A stretch of 9,660 bases of DNA. It comes from Deltaproteobacteria bacterium (GTDB taxonomy: Bacteria > Desulfobacterota > Anaeroferrophillalia > Anaeroferrophillales > Tharpellaceae). The stretch spans positions 1 through 9,660 of the forward strand of contig JAADEO010000142.1 of the NCBI GenBank assembly GCA_013153415.1, written 5' to 3'. Made by a program: the position numbers and the translations under genes. The notes beneath the pieces were generated by a model. It did not search any database and was not told the origin of the DNA. It saw nothing but the letters and a program-made list of their open reading frames with translations. Below are positions 1 through 7,390 of the stretch, in pieces (position 1 is the stretch's first letter; every line of letters starts with the position of its first letter).

Positions 1-1398
1 CAGAGCCGGGGCACGGCGAAGGTCGGCAGCCTTTTCGGCCCGATCATCCTGGTCTGGTTTTCGACCCTGGCCCTGCTCGGGATCGGTCACATCATCACCA
101 ACCCGAGGATTCTTGCCGCTGTCCTGCCCTGGCACGGAATCGCCTTTCTGCTGCGCAATCACCTGCACGGTTTCATGGTTCTGGGGGCGGTCTTCCTGGT
201 GGTCACCGGGGCCGAGGCCCTCTATGCCGATCTTGGCCATTTCGGGACCAAGCCGATCCGCCTGGTCTGGTTCGGTTTCGTTCTGCCGGCCCTTTTCATC
301 AACTATTTCGGCCAGGGTGCCCTGCTGCTCCGCAACCCGGCGGCGGCTTCCGACCCCTTTTTCGCGCTGGTTCCCTCCTGGGGCGTGATTCCGATCCTGA
401 TCCTCGCCACCGCGGCCACCATCATCGCCTCCCAGGCGGTGATCTCCGGGGCCTTCTCGCTGACCCGCCAGGCGATTCAGCTGGGCTACCTGCCGCGTAT
501 GCGGATCGTGCATACCGCGGCCCGGCACATGGGCCAGGTCTATGTGCCGCTGGTCAACTGGATCCTGATGGTCTGTACTATCAGCCTGGTCCTGGGCTTC
601 GAGTCCTCGAGCCGGCTGGCGGCCGCCTACGGGGTGGCGGTGACCTCGACGATGCTGATCTCGACGGTTCTCTTCTACGTCGTCGCCACCGAGAAATGGC
701 ACTGGCGCAAAAGCCTGATGATTCCCTTGACGGCCCTTTTCCTGGTTGTCGATATCGCCTTTTTCCTGGCCAACATCAGCAAGATTCTGCACGGGGCCTG
801 GTTCCCGCTGGTCATCGGCGCTTTCATCTTCACCCTGATGATGATCTGGCGCCGGGGCCGGAAACTGACCCGGATCGGCATCCGCAACCTGACGATGTCG
901 TTCGACAAGTTCCAGGAAGGGATTACCGCCGAGCCGCCACAGCGGGTCAAGGGCCGGGCCGTTTTCATGACCGGTGATCCCGATCAGGTGCCGGTCGCCC
1001 TGCTTCACAACTTGAAGCACAACAAGATCCTGCATGCCGAAATCGCCCTGCTCCACTTCGATACCGAGGAGACTCCCCGGGTGCCCAATGACCAGAAAGT
1101 GACGGTCGACAAGCTGGGCGGCGGCTTCTACCGGGTGACCGCCGCCTACGGTTTCATGGAGCGGCCTCATATCGCCAATCTTTTTTCCCTGCTGCGGGCC
1201 CAGGGGCTGGAATTCGAACTCGAAGAGTGTGCCTTCTTTCTCGGCCGGATCAAGCTGGTGCCGGGAGAGAAACCCCGCCTGCCCCGCTGGCAGGCCCGGA
1301 TCTTCATGTTCCTCTCCCGCAACGAACTCGATGCCGCCACCTATTTCGACGTGCCGGTTTCCCAGGTGATCGATCTCGGGGTGCCGCTGGAGATCTGA
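1..1398 (+). CDS. kup: Kup-family potassium uptake transporter, 3' part (5' end outside window)
   Basis: Secondary K+ uptake carrier of the inner membrane (KUP/HAK/KT family, K+/H+ symport). The frame is open from base 1, so 465 residues are visible. Family members have roughly 630, so about 160 N-terminal residues (the first membrane helices) lie upstream. Seen: the RGTAKVGxLFGP start of a conserved helix at the very edge; the family signature PALFINYFGQGALLL around visible residues 95-109; further hydrophobic helices up to about residue 280; then the cytosolic C-terminal domain with VPVALLHNLKHNKILH, YGFMERPHIANLF, FFLGR and SRNELDAATYFDVP, all typical of bacterial Kup. The protein ends cleanly in ...LGVPLEI and is followed by a strong terminator, so it is the last gene of its transcript. 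No frameshift is seen. Identification is firm; the transport mechanism is known from the family only. Confidence 0.96.
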   Translation, partial: QSRGTAKVGSLFGPIILVWFSTLALLGIGHIITNPRILAAVLPWHGIAFLLRNHLHGFMVLGAVFLVVTGAEALYADLGHFGTKPIRLVWFGFVLPALFINYFGQGALLLRNPAAASDPFFALVPSWGVIPILILATAATIIASQAVISGAFSLTRQAIQLGYLPRMRIVHTAARHMGQVYVPLVNWILMVCTISLVLGFESSSRLAAAYGVAVTSTMLISTVLFYVVATEKWHWRKSLMIPLTALFLVVDIAFFLANISKILHGAWFPLVIGAFIFTLMMIWRRGRKLTRIGIRNLTMSFDKFQEGITAEPPQRVKGRAVFMTGDPDQVPVALLHNLKHNKILHAEIALLHFDTEETPRVPNDQKVTVDKLGGGFYRVTAAYGFMERPHIANLFSLLRAQGLEFELEECAFFLGRIKLVPGEKPRLPRWQARIFMFLSRNELDAATYFDVPVSQVIDLGVPLEI

Positions 1399-1430
1399 GG
1401 CCGGAGAAGAAGTGTTCCGAAATGACGGAC

Positions 1431-1463
1431 GGCGGCTTCTCGAGTGAGGGCCGCCTTTTTTTT
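1431..1463 (+). terminator. Rho-independent terminator after kup
   Basis: GGCGGC (1431-1436) pairs perfectly with GCCGCC (1450-1455), with two further G-T pairs possible inside, and is followed at once by eight T residues (1456-1463). It lies 33 bp after the kup stop and separates kup from the downstream unit. Confidence 0.9.
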
Positions 1464-1492
1464 GGCTTTGTCGGAAGGTGCTTAAATGCTTC

Positions 1493-1521
1493 TTGACGTC
1501 GGGCCTGAAGAGTCCTATGGT
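1493..1521 (+). promoter_or_regulatory. Sigma70-type promoter for the GalT-like/CDF/permease unit
   Basis: TTGACG (1493-1498, 5 of 6 matches to TTGACA), a spacer of exactly 17 bp, and TATGGT (1516-1521, 4 of 6 matches to TATAAT). It sits between the kup terminator and the start at 1584, with a predicted start site near 1528. Found by eye; no start-site data. Confidence 0.65.
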
Positions 1522-1524
1522 ATC

Positions 1525-1545
1525 CCTCAATAGTTTGAGGTTTTT
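1525..1545 (+). promoter_or_regulatory. Inverted repeat at the predicted transcription start (operator or short attenuator)
   Basis: CCTCAA (1525-1530) and TTGAGG (1535-1540) form a perfect 6-bp inverted repeat around a TAGT loop, followed by TTTTT (1541-1545). It begins 4 bp after the -10 element, so it covers the predicted start site. That position suits a repressor operator. The stem followed by a T-run also resembles a weak terminator, but only if transcription starts upstream. Role not determined. Confidence 0.4.
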
Positions 1546-1583
1546 CGGGAAAAAACGGGGCGGGCGTAAGCCGGGAGGCGGCC

Positions 1584-2645
1584 ATGGTCAAAGAGAACCG
1601 GGAGGAGCTTGAGTTCAGAAGGGTCGAGGTTGCCGCGCGGATTGTCGAACCGGGCGAACCGGGCGGTCGGGAGACGAGCAAGCCGGTCGAGATCCGCTAC
1701 GACCCGGTTTCCGGCCGCAGCTGCCGGATCACCTTCGCCCGGGCCGCGACCGAGGGTGAAAAGACTCTGCCGCCGCCCCCGCCGACCGCGGCGGAGCGGG
1801 CTTCCTGTCCCTTCTGCCGGCCCCAGGTCGAGCGTCTGACCCCGACCTTGTCTCCGCAGCTTTCCGACCAGCCGCGCCTCAAGCGTGGGGAATCGCTGCT
1901 GTTTCCCAACCTTTTTCCCTACGGCCGCTACTCGGCGGTCAGCGTCGTCGACGATAACCATTTCGTCGAGATCGGCACCGCCGATGCGGCCGCCTATGCC
2001 GACTGTCTGTTGAACTGTGTCGATTACCTGCACAGGGTAATGGCCGCCGACCCGGAGGCGGTCTATCTCGCCATCACCCAGAACCATCTGCCGGCGGCCG
2101 GGGGCTCGCTGGTCCACCCTCACCTCCAGGTTCATGCCGACCGGATCCCGGCCAATCTCCCCCGCTTTCTCGAGACCCGGGCCAATGCCTATCATGCGGC
2201 TGCGGGCAGTTATCTTTTTTCCGACTATCTCGCCCACGAAAAGCAGGAGCAGTCTCGCCTGATCGGGGCCAGCGGCGAATGGCACTGGCTGGCCGCCTTC
2301 GCCCCCGAAGGCTTTTTCGAGCTCTGGGCGATCCGGCCCGGGTCCTGTTCTTTGCTGGAACTTTCTGACGGGGAGTTTTCGGCCCTGGCGGACGGCATTA
2401 CCCGGGTCCAGAAATTCTATCGCAGCCTCGGTCACAATGCCTACAACCTGGGGATGGTGGCTTGTGAAAAGCCGGATAGCCGGCTCGAGTTGCGCCTGCG
2501 GATGGTGGTCCGTTCCGATTATGCCGAATGGACCCGCAACGATATCACCGGTTTCGAGACCATGCTCGGCGAGATGGCGACTTTTAGCGCTCCCGAGGAG
2601 ACCGCGGCCCGGGCCCGGAAATTCTGGCCGGCTTCCGGCTCCTGA
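1584..2645 (+). CDS. GalT-like nucleotidyltransferase of the HIT superfamily
   Basis: A 353-residue cytosolic protein resembling galactose-1-phosphate uridylyltransferase. Seen: CPFC at 75-78 (equivalent to the Cys52/Cys55 zinc ligands of E. coli GalT), DDNH with His126 in the place of GalT His115, and NHLPAAGGSLVHPHLQ at 167-182. In the last motif His178 fits zinc ligand His164, His180 fits the nucleophile His166 that carries the UMP, and Gln182 fits Gln168. The C-terminal half (about 200-345) matches the second HIT-like fold less clearly and has no second HxHxQ-type motif. The start is ATG with GGGAGG at 1573-1578, 5 nt upstream. First gene of a unit with a CDF exporter 18 bp downstream. 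No other Leloir-pathway gene is visible, so the sugar-phosphate substrate is open. It may transfer nucleotides to or from another phosphorylated compound. Family assignment is firm; true GalT activity is uncertain. Confidence 0.8.
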   Translation: MVKENREELEFRRVEVAARIVEPGEPGGRETSKPVEIRYDPVSGRSCRITFARAATEGEKTLPPPPPTAAERASCPFCRPQVERLTPTLSPQLSDQPRLKRGESLLFPNLFPYGRYSAVSVVDDNHFVEIGTADAAAYADCLLNCVDYLHRVMAADPEAVYLAITQNHLPAAGGSLVHPHLQVHADRIPANLPRFLETRANAYHAAAGSYLFSDYLAHEKQEQSRLIGASGEWHWLAAFAPEGFFELWAIRPGSCSLLELSDGEFSALADGITRVQKFYRSLGHNAYNLGMVACEKPDSRLELRLRMVVRSDYAEWTRNDITGFETMLGEMATFSAPEETAARARKFWPASGS

Positions 2646-2663
2646 TCAGACAGGCTGGTTTTC

Positions 2664-3575
2664 ATGACGGATCCATGTGCGGGTTCCCGGGACCCGAATT
2701 TTCAGGCACGCAGGATTACACTGATCGGGGTCGCGGTCAATCTCTTCCTGTTTCTGCTGAAATTTTGCGTTGGAATCTGGGGGCACAGCCAGGCGGTGGT
2801 GGCCGACGCGGTTCACAGCCTCTCCGACCTGGGAACCGATTTCATCGTTTTGATCGGGGTCCGCTACTGGAATGCCCCTCCCGATGACCATCACCCTTAC
2901 GGTCATAAAAGGCTGGAAACCCTGGCGGCGATTCTTATCGGCGGGTTGCTGGGGGCCGTCGCCTGCGCCCTGATCGGCAAGGCCCTGAACTGCGGTGGGG
3001 AAAGCGTGGGGCCGGCGGTTTCATTATACGCGGTCGTGGGCCCGCTGGCCTCGATCCTGGCCAAGGAGATACTCTTCCGGGCGACCCTGAAGGTCGGCCG
3101 GAGAATCGATTCCCGGGCGGTGATCGCCAATGCCTACCATCATCGCTCGGATGTTTTGAGTTCGATTCCGGCTCTGATCGCGGTCTGCCTGTCAGCTGCC
3201 AGCCCGGCCCTGGCCTATGTCGATAAAATCGGTTCCCTGGTGGTCTCCGGTTTTATTTTGAAGGCCGCTTATGACATCATCAAGCCCAATATCACGGAGC
3301 TGCTGGATACCGCCAGTTATGAGGATCACGGCCGGATCAAAGCAGAGGTTCTGAAAATTGAGGGTGTCCGTGACGCGCACCGCATCAGAACCCGGACCCA
3401 TGGCGGGGCCCTGCTGGTCGATCTGCATGTGCTCGTCGATCCCCAGTTGACGGTGGCGGCCGGCCATGAAATTTCGGAACAGGTGAAAAAACGCCTGCTG
3501 GCGAGAAATAAAAAGATTATCGATGTCGTCGTGCATCTGGAACCGTATCAAGAAGAGTCGCGGGATTTCAGTTGA
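2664..3575 (+). CDS. Cation diffusion facilitator (CDF) family metal exporter
   Basis: Inner-membrane divalent cation/H+ antiporter that exports metal from the cytosol; 303 residues, normal length for the family. Seen: TM helices at about 17-38, 45-66, 87-107, 118-136, 165-180 and 186-205. The transport-site motif in TM2 is HSLSD (His51, Asp55), and in TM5 HHRSD (His159, Asp163). DDHHPYGHKRLE at 74-85 is the conserved loop after TM2. The C-terminal dimerisation domain at about 210-294 ends in VVVHLEP. An HD-HD site is the pattern usually linked to zinc (with cadmium) rather than manganese or iron, so Zn2+ is the best guess for substrate, by inference. The start is 18 bp after the GalT-like stop with only a weak Shine-Dalgarno, suggesting translational coupling. 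Its TGA overlaps the next gene's TTG start. Confidence 0.93.
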   Translation: MTDPCAGSRDPNFQARRITLIGVAVNLFLFLLKFCVGIWGHSQAVVADAVHSLSDLGTDFIVLIGVRYWNAPPDDHHPYGHKRLETLAAILIGGLLGAVACALIGKALNCGGESVGPAVSLYAVVGPLASILAKEILFRATLKVGRRIDSRAVIANAYHHRSDVLSSIPALIAVCLSAASPALAYVDKIGSLVVSGFILKAAYDIIKPNITELLDTASYEDHGRIKAEVLKIEGVRDAHRIRTRTHGGALLVDLHVLVDPQLTVAAGHEISEQVKKRLLARNKKIIDVVVHLEPYQEESRDFS

Positions 3576-4675
3576 AAAATCAGAACCAGCTGCTTGATTT
3601 CGTCCTGCGGGAGTGGCTGCTGGTCACCTCCGGAGCGGGCTTTGTCCTGACCTGTCTCTATTCCGGTCGCCTGGCCCTCTGCTCGCTGCCGGAGGCCGAG
3701 GTGCTGTTCATTCTCTGGGTCCTGCTGGTCGCGGTCAAAGGGCTTGAGACCCACGGTCTCATGGCCTGGATCTCGGCCCGGCTCGAGGGCGGGCGGAATT
3801 TGCCGCTCAAACTGGTGACGGCCACCTTTCTGCTGGCGATGGTGGTGACCAACGATGTCTCCCTGGTGGTCATGGTGCCGCTGACTTTGGGACTCAGCCT
3901 GGAGCATCGCGGACTGCTGGTCATTCTCGAGGCTCTGGCCGCCAACGCCGGTTCGGCCCTGACCCCTTTCGGCAATCCCCAGAACCTTTTTCTCTACTGG
4001 TACTACGATCTCGGCCCACTGGCTTTCATTAAAACCATCGCCCCGTTTTCGCTTTTTTTCCTGGTCCTGCTGCTGGGTGCCGCGAGGCTGGTTTCCGCCT
4101 CCCCGGACGCGGCGGCCGGAGAGGAAGCGTTTACGGTAGTCATTGCAAAACCGGGGAAAACGGCCTTCGTCTACCTGCTTCTGCTTGCCGTCGTGCTGCT
4201 TTCGGTACTGCACCTGCTGCCGGTGGCCGCCGGCCTGGCGGTAGTTCTCTACGCGCTGATTTTCGACCGGCAGACCCTCAAGGTCGATTACGGCCTGCTG
4301 CTGACCTTTTTCTTCTTTTTCGGTCTGGCCGACAACCTCCAGGCGATGCTGGCCGCCCGCCTCAGTCACGCCAGCCACATCTTCCTGCTTTCGGCCCTGG
4401 CCAGCCAGGTGATCAGCAACGTCCCGGCGGCCCTGCTTTTCGCCAAGTTCACGGCTAACTGGAAGGCCCTGCTCTGGGGGGTCAATGCCGGAGGCTTCGG
4501 CTCCCTTTTCGGCTCGCTTGCCAACCTGATCGCCTACCGGCTCTACCTCAACAACCGCCGGACCAGCGATTCCGCCGCCTTCACCCTGCGTTTCCTGCTG
4601 GTCGGCTACCTCGCCCTTTTTCTCGCCTGCGGGCTCTACTATCTCCTGTTTTCCGTTCTGTCTGCCGGGGGATGA
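3572..4675 (+). CDS. SLC13/CitMHS-type permease (YbiR/ArsB-like ion transporter)
   Basis: Polytopic inner-membrane protein of 367 residues, almost entirely hydrophobic, with roughly ten to eleven TM segments. It shows the two-repeat plan of the ion transporter superfamily. Repeat one carries VVTNDVSLVVMVPLTL (about 90-105) followed by NAGSALTPFGNPQNLFLYW (about 125-143). Repeat two carries SQVISNVPAALLF (about 279-291) followed by VNAGGFGSLFGSLANLIAY (about 302-320). The paired TNDV/SNVP and GNPQN/SLANL hairpins are the substrate-binding signatures of YbiR-, ArsB- and CitMHS-like permeases. Substrate is unknown; small inorganic anions or dicarboxylates are typical of relatives. The start is TTG at 3572, overlapping the CDF stop in TTGA, with no strong Shine-Dalgarno, so translation is probably coupled. 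I see no better in-frame start nearby. The call is confident at superfamily level only. Confidence 0.85.
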   Translation: MKNQNQLLDFVLREWLLVTSGAGFVLTCLYSGRLALCSLPEAEVLFILWVLLVAVKGLETHGLMAWISARLEGGRNLPLKLVTATFLLAMVVTNDVSLVVMVPLTLGLSLEHRGLLVILEALAANAGSALTPFGNPQNLFLYWYYDLGPLAFIKTIAPFSLFFLVLLLGAARLVSASPDAAAGEEAFTVVIAKPGKTAFVYLLLLAVVLLSVLHLLPVAAGLAVVLYALIFDRQTLKVDYGLLLTFFFFFGLADNLQAMLAARLSHASHIFLLSALASQVISNVPAALLFAKFTANWKALLWGVNAGGFGSLFGSLANLIAYRLYLNNRRTSDSAAFTLRFLLVGYLALFLACGLYYLLFSVLSAGG

Positions 4676-4828
4676 AAGGGAAGGCATTTCCTGCCCGAAA
4701 ACGGGGAGCTGCTGTTTGAACCAACTGTGTCCGGCAACCCTGTAGACACTGGGCCTGATTTGAGGGAGAGGCTTTGCGGGGTTCCGGAATAAAGAGAACT
4801 GTGACCGTAATGGAATCGAGTCGGCATA
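4676..4828 (+). other. Intergenic region before the two-component genes
   Basis: 153 bp without a gene. A small CCCG-AAAA-CGGG hairpin near its start has no T-run, so it is not a clear terminator. TTGAAC followed after 19 bp by TGTAGA is the best promoter-like pair and is poor. I see no copy of the TCTTAATC repeat found after the kinase gene, so there is no sequence sign of autoregulation here. Confidence 0.4.
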
Positions 4829-5530
4829 ATGAAGAATGACGATAAAATAAAGATTTTGGTTATCGAAGATGATCCGGTAATCACTGAATTCCTGTCTACC
4901 GGCTTAAAATATGAAGGATACGAGGTGCTGCCCAGGATTACCGGCAAAAGCGGTCTTGATGCCTGGCAGCAGATCCGGGTTGATTTGATAATTCTGGATG
5001 TCATGCTTCCGGATATCGACGGCTTCGAGGTTTGTCGATATATCCGCGATCATGGTTCGGAGCTTCCCATTCTCATGCTCACGGTCAGAAAGGAGGTCTC
5101 CGACCGGGTGAAAGGGCTGGACAGTGGGGCCGATGATTATCTGACCAAACCCTTCAGCTTCGAAGAACTTCTGGCCCGGATCAGGGCCTTGTTGCGCCGG
5201 GGCGGAAAAGTTACTGAAAACAGCCGTCTCCGGGTGGAAAATCTGGAACTGGACCTGGAAACCCGGGAAGTCAGCCGGAGTGGAGAGAGGGTTGCTCTTA
5301 CGCCAACGGAATTCGGTCTGCTGGAGCTTTTTATGCGCTATCCCCACCGGGTGTTTACCCGGGAGACGCTGTTGAACCGGGTACTAGGTTATGACTTCGA
5401 TGGTGGTACCAATATAGTCGATGTCCACATAAGCCACCTGCGCAACAAACTGGGAGACCGTCCTCCACACCTGATCCGAACCATCTATGCCGTGGGCTAT
5501 GCTTTTTATCCCGAGGAAACCAGCGGATGA
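4829..5530 (+). CDS. OmpR/PhoB-family response regulator
   Basis: Cytosolic DNA-binding regulator of 233 residues, standard length for the family. The receiver domain (about 7-122) has the acidic pocket Glu13-Asp14-Asp15, phosphoacceptor Asp57 in LIILDVMLPDIDGFEV, Thr85 and Lys107 in the TKPF motif. The C-terminal winged-helix domain (about 134-228) shows LTPTEFGLLELFMR, VFTRETLLNRVLGYDF, NIVDVHISHLRNKLGD and the final RTIYAVGYAF hairpin, all typical of PhoB/OmpR. The start is ATG at 4829; upstream is only a weak GGAATCGAG-like Shine-Dalgarno. Its stop overlaps the kinase start in ATGA (5527-5530), so the pair is cotranscribed and translationally coupled. The likely target is the phased repeat array just downstream of the kinase gene. 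The signal sensed is unknown. Confidence 0.96.
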   Translation: MKNDDKIKILVIEDDPVITEFLSTGLKYEGYEVLPRITGKSGLDAWQQIRVDLIILDVMLPDIDGFEVCRYIRDHGSELPILMLTVRKEVSDRVKGLDSGADDYLTKPFSFEELLARIRALLRRGGKVTENSRLRVENLELDLETREVSRSGERVALTPTEFGLLELFMRYPHRVFTRETLLNRVLGYDFDGGTNIVDVHISHLRNKLGDRPPHLIRTIYAVGYAFYPEETSG

Positions 5531-6966
5531 GGTTCTGGGAAAAACTTTCTCTGCGGGCCCGCCTGGGTCTGCTCTATGCCGCCCTGCTGGCGATTTCCGT
5601 TGTTGTCGTGGGCGGTTATTCTTACTGGAACATCTGGCAGCTGTTTATCCGTAACAAGAGTTGTCATATCCGGGCCCGGGCGAAGCCGGTCATCGAGCAC
5701 TGGCTCCGGGATAACGGTTTGGCGAAAGCGGATTCTTCCCTTTCGCCGCTTAAAAGTCAAACCGCCTTGCTTCTGGCCCGGGATCTGACATCGCGCGATA
5801 CCGTGGCGATTATTGTGAACCGGAAAGGGGATATAATTGCCAATGGCAAGCGGCTGCCTGAGGAACCGGTGGCCCCCGCACCCGATGAACAATATCTCCG
5901 CAGAGCCTTGTCCGGGGAAAACGAGGTTACCTATCGGGGGCAGGTAAAAGGCAAACCCGTACTCGTCATGCTGATACCTCTGCGGCCGCATCCGGCAAGT
6001 GCGCGGGTCTTCGGAGTGGTCCAGATGAGTACCACTCTGGCCGACATTAAAGCGATTCTTTTCCGGCATGGCGCCATGCTGGTTTCGTTGATGGCGATCA
6101 TCCTGATTTTGGGGATTACCACCGGTTTCTGGCTGATCGGTATAAGTTTGAGAGATCTGCAAGGCCTGCTGGCCAGCTGCAACCAGATCAGCCGAGGGAA
6201 CTTTTCGAAGGTGGTATCCGTCAAAAATCGCCACGATGAGATCGGTCAGCTGGCCCTATCCTTCAACCATATGCTGGAGAAACTGGAAGCTGCATTCGCC
6301 TCGCAGCGGCGCTTCGTCGCCAACGCCGCCCATGAACTGATGACTCCTTTGACGGGTCTGCGAGGTTCTCTGGAAGTGCTGCTGCGCGGTGCCCAGGACG
6401 ATCCGGCAGCCATCGCCCGGCTTTCCCGGGGGATGTACAAAGAGGTTAACCGACTGATCCGGCTCTGCGAGCAGCTGCTGGGCCTCTCGCGCCTCGAAAA
6501 CACGGTCAACGTATGTAAGCAACCCCTGGTTTTGTCCGAGTTCTTCGATGATTTCATTGCCCGGGCGCGACTGCTTGCGGGTGAACGGTCCGTAGTGTTG
6601 CAGCCGGGAGTTGATGCCAGAATATCGGCGGACCCTGATCTGCTGCAGCAGGTATTGCTCAACCTTTTGTCCAACGCTTTGCGTTACTCCGCAACCGAAA
6701 CACTTATTGTGATCAGCTGGAAACTCCTCCCCCAGGAGGTTGAAATCAGGGTTTCGGACCAGGGACAGGGCATTGATGCGGAAATTCTGCCCCATATTTT
6801 TGAACCGTTCTATCAAGGGAAATCCGTTGTTGTTTCGGGTGAAAAAGGCATCGGTCTGGGGTTGTCTCTGGCAAAAGCCATGGTCGAGGCCCACCAGGGA
6901 ACTATCCGGATCACCAGCGAGCCCGGCGAAGGCACAACGGTTTACTTCACACTTCCCCTGCAATAA
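5527..6966 (+). CDS. Membrane sensor histidine kinase, partner of the upstream regulator
   Basis: A 479-residue inner-membrane kinase. Seen in order: TM1 at about 12-33; an extracytoplasmic sensor region of about 150 residues (34-182) with VAIIVNRKGDIIANGKRL near 93-110, resembling a PAS/Cache-type strand pair; TM2 at about 183-205; HAMP at about 205-255 with the DEIGQL motif; dimerisation and phosphoacceptor helix with His269 in FVANAAHELMTPL; then the catalytic domain with the N box (Asn379, Asn383), DQGQGI (411-416), FEPFYQ (425-430) and the GIGLGLSLAK lid (441-450). The motif reads HELMTP where HELRTP is usual; His, Glu, Thr and Pro are kept, so activity is expected. Its ATG overlaps the regulator's stop. 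The closest general type is a CusS/QseC-like transmembrane kinase; the ligand cannot be read from the sequence. Confidence 0.95.
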   Translation: MRFWEKLSLRARLGLLYAALLAISVVVVGGYSYWNIWQLFIRNKSCHIRARAKPVIEHWLRDNGLAKADSSLSPLKSQTALLLARDLTSRDTVAIIVNRKGDIIANGKRLPEEPVAPAPDEQYLRRALSGENEVTYRGQVKGKPVLVMLIPLRPHPASARVFGVVQMSTTLADIKAILFRHGAMLVSLMAIILILGITTGFWLIGISLRDLQGLLASCNQISRGNFSKVVSVKNRHDEIGQLALSFNHMLEKLEAAFASQRRFVANAAHELMTPLTGLRGSLEVLLRGAQDDPAAIARLSRGMYKEVNRLIRLCEQLLGLSRLENTVNVCKQPLVLSEFFDDFIARARLLAGERSVVLQPGVDARISADPDLLQQVLLNLLSNALRYSATETLIVISWKLLPQEVEIRVSDQGQGIDAEILPHIFEPFYQGKSVVVSGEKGIGLGLSLAKAMVEAHQGTIRITSEPGEGTTVYFTLPLQ

Positions 6967-6997
6967 TCAGCACATTTAACCCCCCTCAGCAGTAGAA

Positions 6998-7038
6998 TCT
7001 TAATCTTTTCTTAATCACTCCTTCGGGACTTCTTAATC
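6998..7038 (+). promoter_or_regulatory. Phased direct-repeat array, probable binding site of the OmpR-family regulator
   Basis: The octamer TCTTAATC occurs three times, at 6998-7005, 7009-7016 and 7031-7038. The steps are 11 bp and 22 bp, so all copies lie on the same DNA face. The skipped slot at 7020 reads CCTTCGGG, a poor copy keeping the central CTT. Tandem direct repeats with 11-bp spacing are how dimers of PhoB-type winged-helix regulators bind. The array starts 32 bp after the kinase stop and ends 9 bp before a -10 element. Confidence 0.65.
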
Positions 7039-7047
7039 CTTTCCCGG

Positions 7048-7060
7048 TATATTTTATACA
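7048..7060 (+). promoter_or_regulatory. -10 region of an activator-dependent promoter for the two exported-protein genes
   Basis: TATATT (7048-7053, 5 of 6 matches to TATAAT) overlaps an A/T run with a second possible -10, TATACA at 7055-7060. At a 17-bp spacing the -35 position (7025-7030) reads GGGACT, which is no match. The last TCTTAATC repeat lies where a PhoB-type activator would replace the -35 contact. Confidence 0.55.
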
Positions 7061-7082
7061 GGAAGTGGAAGAGGAGAGTTTT

Positions 7083-7376
7083 ATGTGGAAAAGTTTTAGT
7101 AAAAAACCAGAAAGGTTTTTGGGGTTGCTGTTCGTCTTGCTTTTTGCCGGATGCGCCGTGGGGCCTTTTCCTCCGGTACCGCCGGACCTGTTCCGTATAA
7201 GTGCCGGTTGGGTAGTGGTCGGTTTTTTCGTCTGGGGCGGTTTGTGGCTCTGGAAAAAACTCAATTCCGATGCCACGACCAAAGATCATTTGCCGGAAAC
7301 TCTCGATATCATCAACAAGCGTCTCGCATCGCTGGAAGAAAAAATCGATCGGCTGGAAAGAGACGACAATCGATAA
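7083..7376 (+). CDS. Small membrane lipoprotein with a C-terminal coiled coil, function unknown
   Basis: A 97-residue protein. I chose ATG at 7083 because GAGGAG (7071-7076) lies 6 nt upstream; a GTG at 7065 in the same frame would put that site inside the gene. The N-terminus has a basic stretch (KKPER), a hydrophobic core and LFAGC, so Cys24 can act as a lipobox cysteine although Phe at -3 is not ideal. A second hydrophobic segment at about 40-58 ends in LWLWKKL. The tail has a clean heptad series (Leu74, Ile77, Leu81, Leu84, Ile88, Leu91), so a short coiled coil is likely. A TM helix ending in a WLW-type motif followed by a coiled coil recalls PspB in layout only; I claim no homology. It is 14 bp from the next gene and behind the phased array, so it is probably a target of the two-component system. 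Confidence 0.8.
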   Translation: MWKSFSKKPERFLGLLFVLLFAGCAVGPFPPVPPDLFRISAGWVVVGFFVWGGLWLWKKLNSDATTKDHLPETLDIINKRLASLEEKIDRLERDDNR

Positions 7377-7390
7377 CCGAGGAGGATATC

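Noticed and set aside
1527..2435. Minus-strand open frame (302 codons) opposite the GalT-like gene
   Set aside because: Arg/Gly-rich shadow in GC-rich DNA. The + strand carries zinc-ligand and HPH motifs and a good ribosome binding site.
3548..4687. Long minus-strand open frame (379 codons), rich in Gln, Glu and Gly
   Set aside because: It is the antisense shadow of the membrane permease. Composition is low-complexity and unlike a folded protein, no domain is visible, and the + strand frame has clear family motifs.
4731..4763. TTGAAC and TGTAGA as a promoter for the two-component genes
   Set aside because: The spacer is 19 bp and the -10 matches only 3 of 6 positions, too weak to list as a promoter.
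5506..6234. Minus-strand open frame opposite the histidine kinase
   Set aside because: Shadow frame without motifs; the kinase reading is unambiguous.
7019..7028. TCC-TTCG-GGA hairpin between repeat copies
   Set aside because: Only three base pairs, no T-run. It fills the degenerate repeat slot and is more simply explained as spacer.
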